In this document: positions 62,560-64,000 of the stretch, one piece after another | Numbering within the stretch: the first letter of the stretch is position 1 | Layout: the number at the start of each line of letters is the position of its first letter | Program-made: the position numbers and the translations under genes | Assembly (NCBI GenBank): GCA_945910005.1 | Contig: OX246739.1 | Location: 34,735,608 to 34,799,607 of the forward strand | DNA: 64,000 bases | Reading direction: 5' to 3' | Source: Isoperla grammatica | Lineage: Eukaryota > Arthropoda > Insecta > Plecoptera > Perlodidae | The notes under the pieces: model-generated | The model's database searches: none | The model's input: only the letters and a program-made list of their open reading frames with translations | Told to the model about the DNA's origin: nothing

Positions 62560-62725
62560 TTCGCCTCTCCTTGTCTTTTCTGGGTCTGTTCTGTCCCCTA
62601 CCTGGCTTGGCCACGGGTAGGGTGACGGGTGACTGTGCCGGTCGTAAGAGGTGACTAAATGAGGCACTATTTCTCTTATTCCATTCCTCTAATTCCAATT
62701 TCCTTTTCCGTCGTCATCGGTCTCA
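62560..62725 (+). repeat. Retroposon fragment
   Basis: 'ctgtgccggtcgtaagaggt', 'cctctaattccaatttcc' and 'cgtcgtcatcggtctcattc' resemble the block at 46900-46985. Likely the same retroposon family. Confidence 0.45.
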
Positions 62726-64000
62726 TTCGGGGCGGTGATGACGTCACTATCCCTCAGCGCATGCGTAGCTCGATTTAGTGGTGAAGTTCACAGTGTCTCA
62801 AAAATAAAAAGTCACTCTTCAGAGTTTTGTTTCGGACAAACGATGAATGTGCGCGAATAAAAGAAATACCCAACAATGAAATTACCAACCATCAAAGATA
62901 TAGTTATTAACACAACTAAATAATAATGAATACTAAAATAATAATAATTAATAAGCATTCAATAAATTCAAAAGTTGTTCTGAATCGGCCTTGTTGATTC
63001 TGACATTTTTCCGCAGGTGTTCGCACTTGTCCAATCACATTTGAAATATCGATCTTTGATCTTTGATCTTTGATTGGTTATCGCTCACTCTTCGATGGTG
63101 CTCGGATCCTACAGGGTTGGTTTAGTCGCTTTAAATTTAAGTCTCCCACTGAAAATCAGTTTCGTTACTGAGTGGGTAGTGTGATTTTTTTTTTTTTTTT
63201 TAATATCAAAGGAATATTATGCAGGGTTATTCGTGTTTATCATAGACGAGGTCAAGCAACCCAAATATGCGTCGCACACAAGAACGATGCACACAGCCCA
63301 AAATATGGTTATTATAGTGCTGGAGCTGTGGCTGGAGCATACATGTTTATCACCTCTAACTCAGTCCCAACTCTGTCGGTATCATAAACAAGGTGAAATT
63401 GTAAAACAATTCCATCGTTGTATTTAGGTGATGATGGATTGACGATATTTGGGTTTTACGTCCCATATTTGTGAAACTTGGCTAATCGAGACGATGAGTG
63501 GGTGAAATATGAAAATAAAGATGTTTGGAGGAAAGGAGGAAATAGGAGGGCGGGGAGGAAAAGGGAACGGGGAGGACGTGAACTGCATTTCGTCTGTCTA
63601 GTAGATTATATTCCACAACGTTATGAAATAATATTAGCCGGCAACGAAGATATTAGCCTAAGACACGGAGTACTTCGCTACTCCCCCCTACGCGATTTGA
63701 TGTTGGAAAAGGAGTCAAGATATTTTTGTTTTTTTGTTGTCTTCCGGGATATTCCGCCACTTGTGTGAGTATACTGGTGCAGACCGAAACTGTCACCCAT
63801 TGCTCGACGTTTCGCCAGAATCACATTTGGCATGATCACGAGTCCCTATCACGTCCCTCTCATTCAAAAGCCTAACATCGACTGTCGTCGAAAAATACAA
63901 TCTTAAACTTAACTTACATAACTAAAAGACAACGTGACAATTACGTATGTTATCTGGTACTAAAAATAATTAATTTTGTACTATAATACTTAGAACACTA
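62726..64000. other. Intergenic, nothing recognised
   Basis: Contains a small (CTTTGAT)n run at about 63054-63077, a T-run at 63185, and G/A-rich sequence near 63530-63580. Small open frames only. Confidence 0.4.

Overview
This is a piece of an animal nuclear genome, most likely from an invertebrate. It is AT-rich and repeat-dense, with large introns. The evidence is a spliced rhodopsin-class receptor with GT/AG exon junctions, an SLMAP-type FHA/coiled-coil/tail-anchor gene, a Ty3/Gypsy retrotransposon primed by what looks like tRNA-Trp, hAT transposons with 8-bp target-site duplications (TSDs), tRNA-derived SINEs and many palindromic MITEs. I cannot name the species. Nothing prokaryotic or viral was recognised apart from the LTR retrotransposon.

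Layout. 1-16 kb has no recognisable host gene; it holds a 38-bp minisatellite, simple repeats, MITEs, SINEs and several hAT elements with readable TSDs, including one hAT nested in another (10.6-12.1 kb) and a two-headed hAT carrying an 81-bp minisatellite (8.3-9.7 kb). 16.4-20.3 kb is a young Ty3/Gypsy element with identical 136-bp LTRs, an intact 1139-codon pol and a shrunken gag. 23.3-49.6 kb is a three-exon class A GPCR (about 389 aa) on the plus strand. Its 23.6-kb first intron contains a roughly 47-copy 52-bp satellite, a three-level nest of transposons (33.0-34.4 kb), another hAT (38.2-40.1 kb) and a minisatellite (40.4-41.1 kb). 50.6-57.4 kb is AT-rich and without recognised genes. 57.4-60.4 kb is an intronless SLMAP-like gene on the minus strand. 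60.4-64 kb is intergenic with retroposon debris.

The two host genes are unrelated in function. The receptor would act at the plasma membrane. The SLMAP-like protein would sit tail-anchored on internal membranes or centrosomes, as family members do in STRIPAK complexes. The oddest feature is in the receptor: the end of exon 2 and the end of the last exon are each tandemly amplified (5 and 6 copies), and both arrays have the same 148-bp period although their sequences are unrelated. The receptor also lacks the near-universal arginine of the DRY motif (it has E-N-Y) and the proline of NPxxY (it has N-N-x-x-Y). No new enzymatic or defence system was seen; the novelty lies in these architectures.
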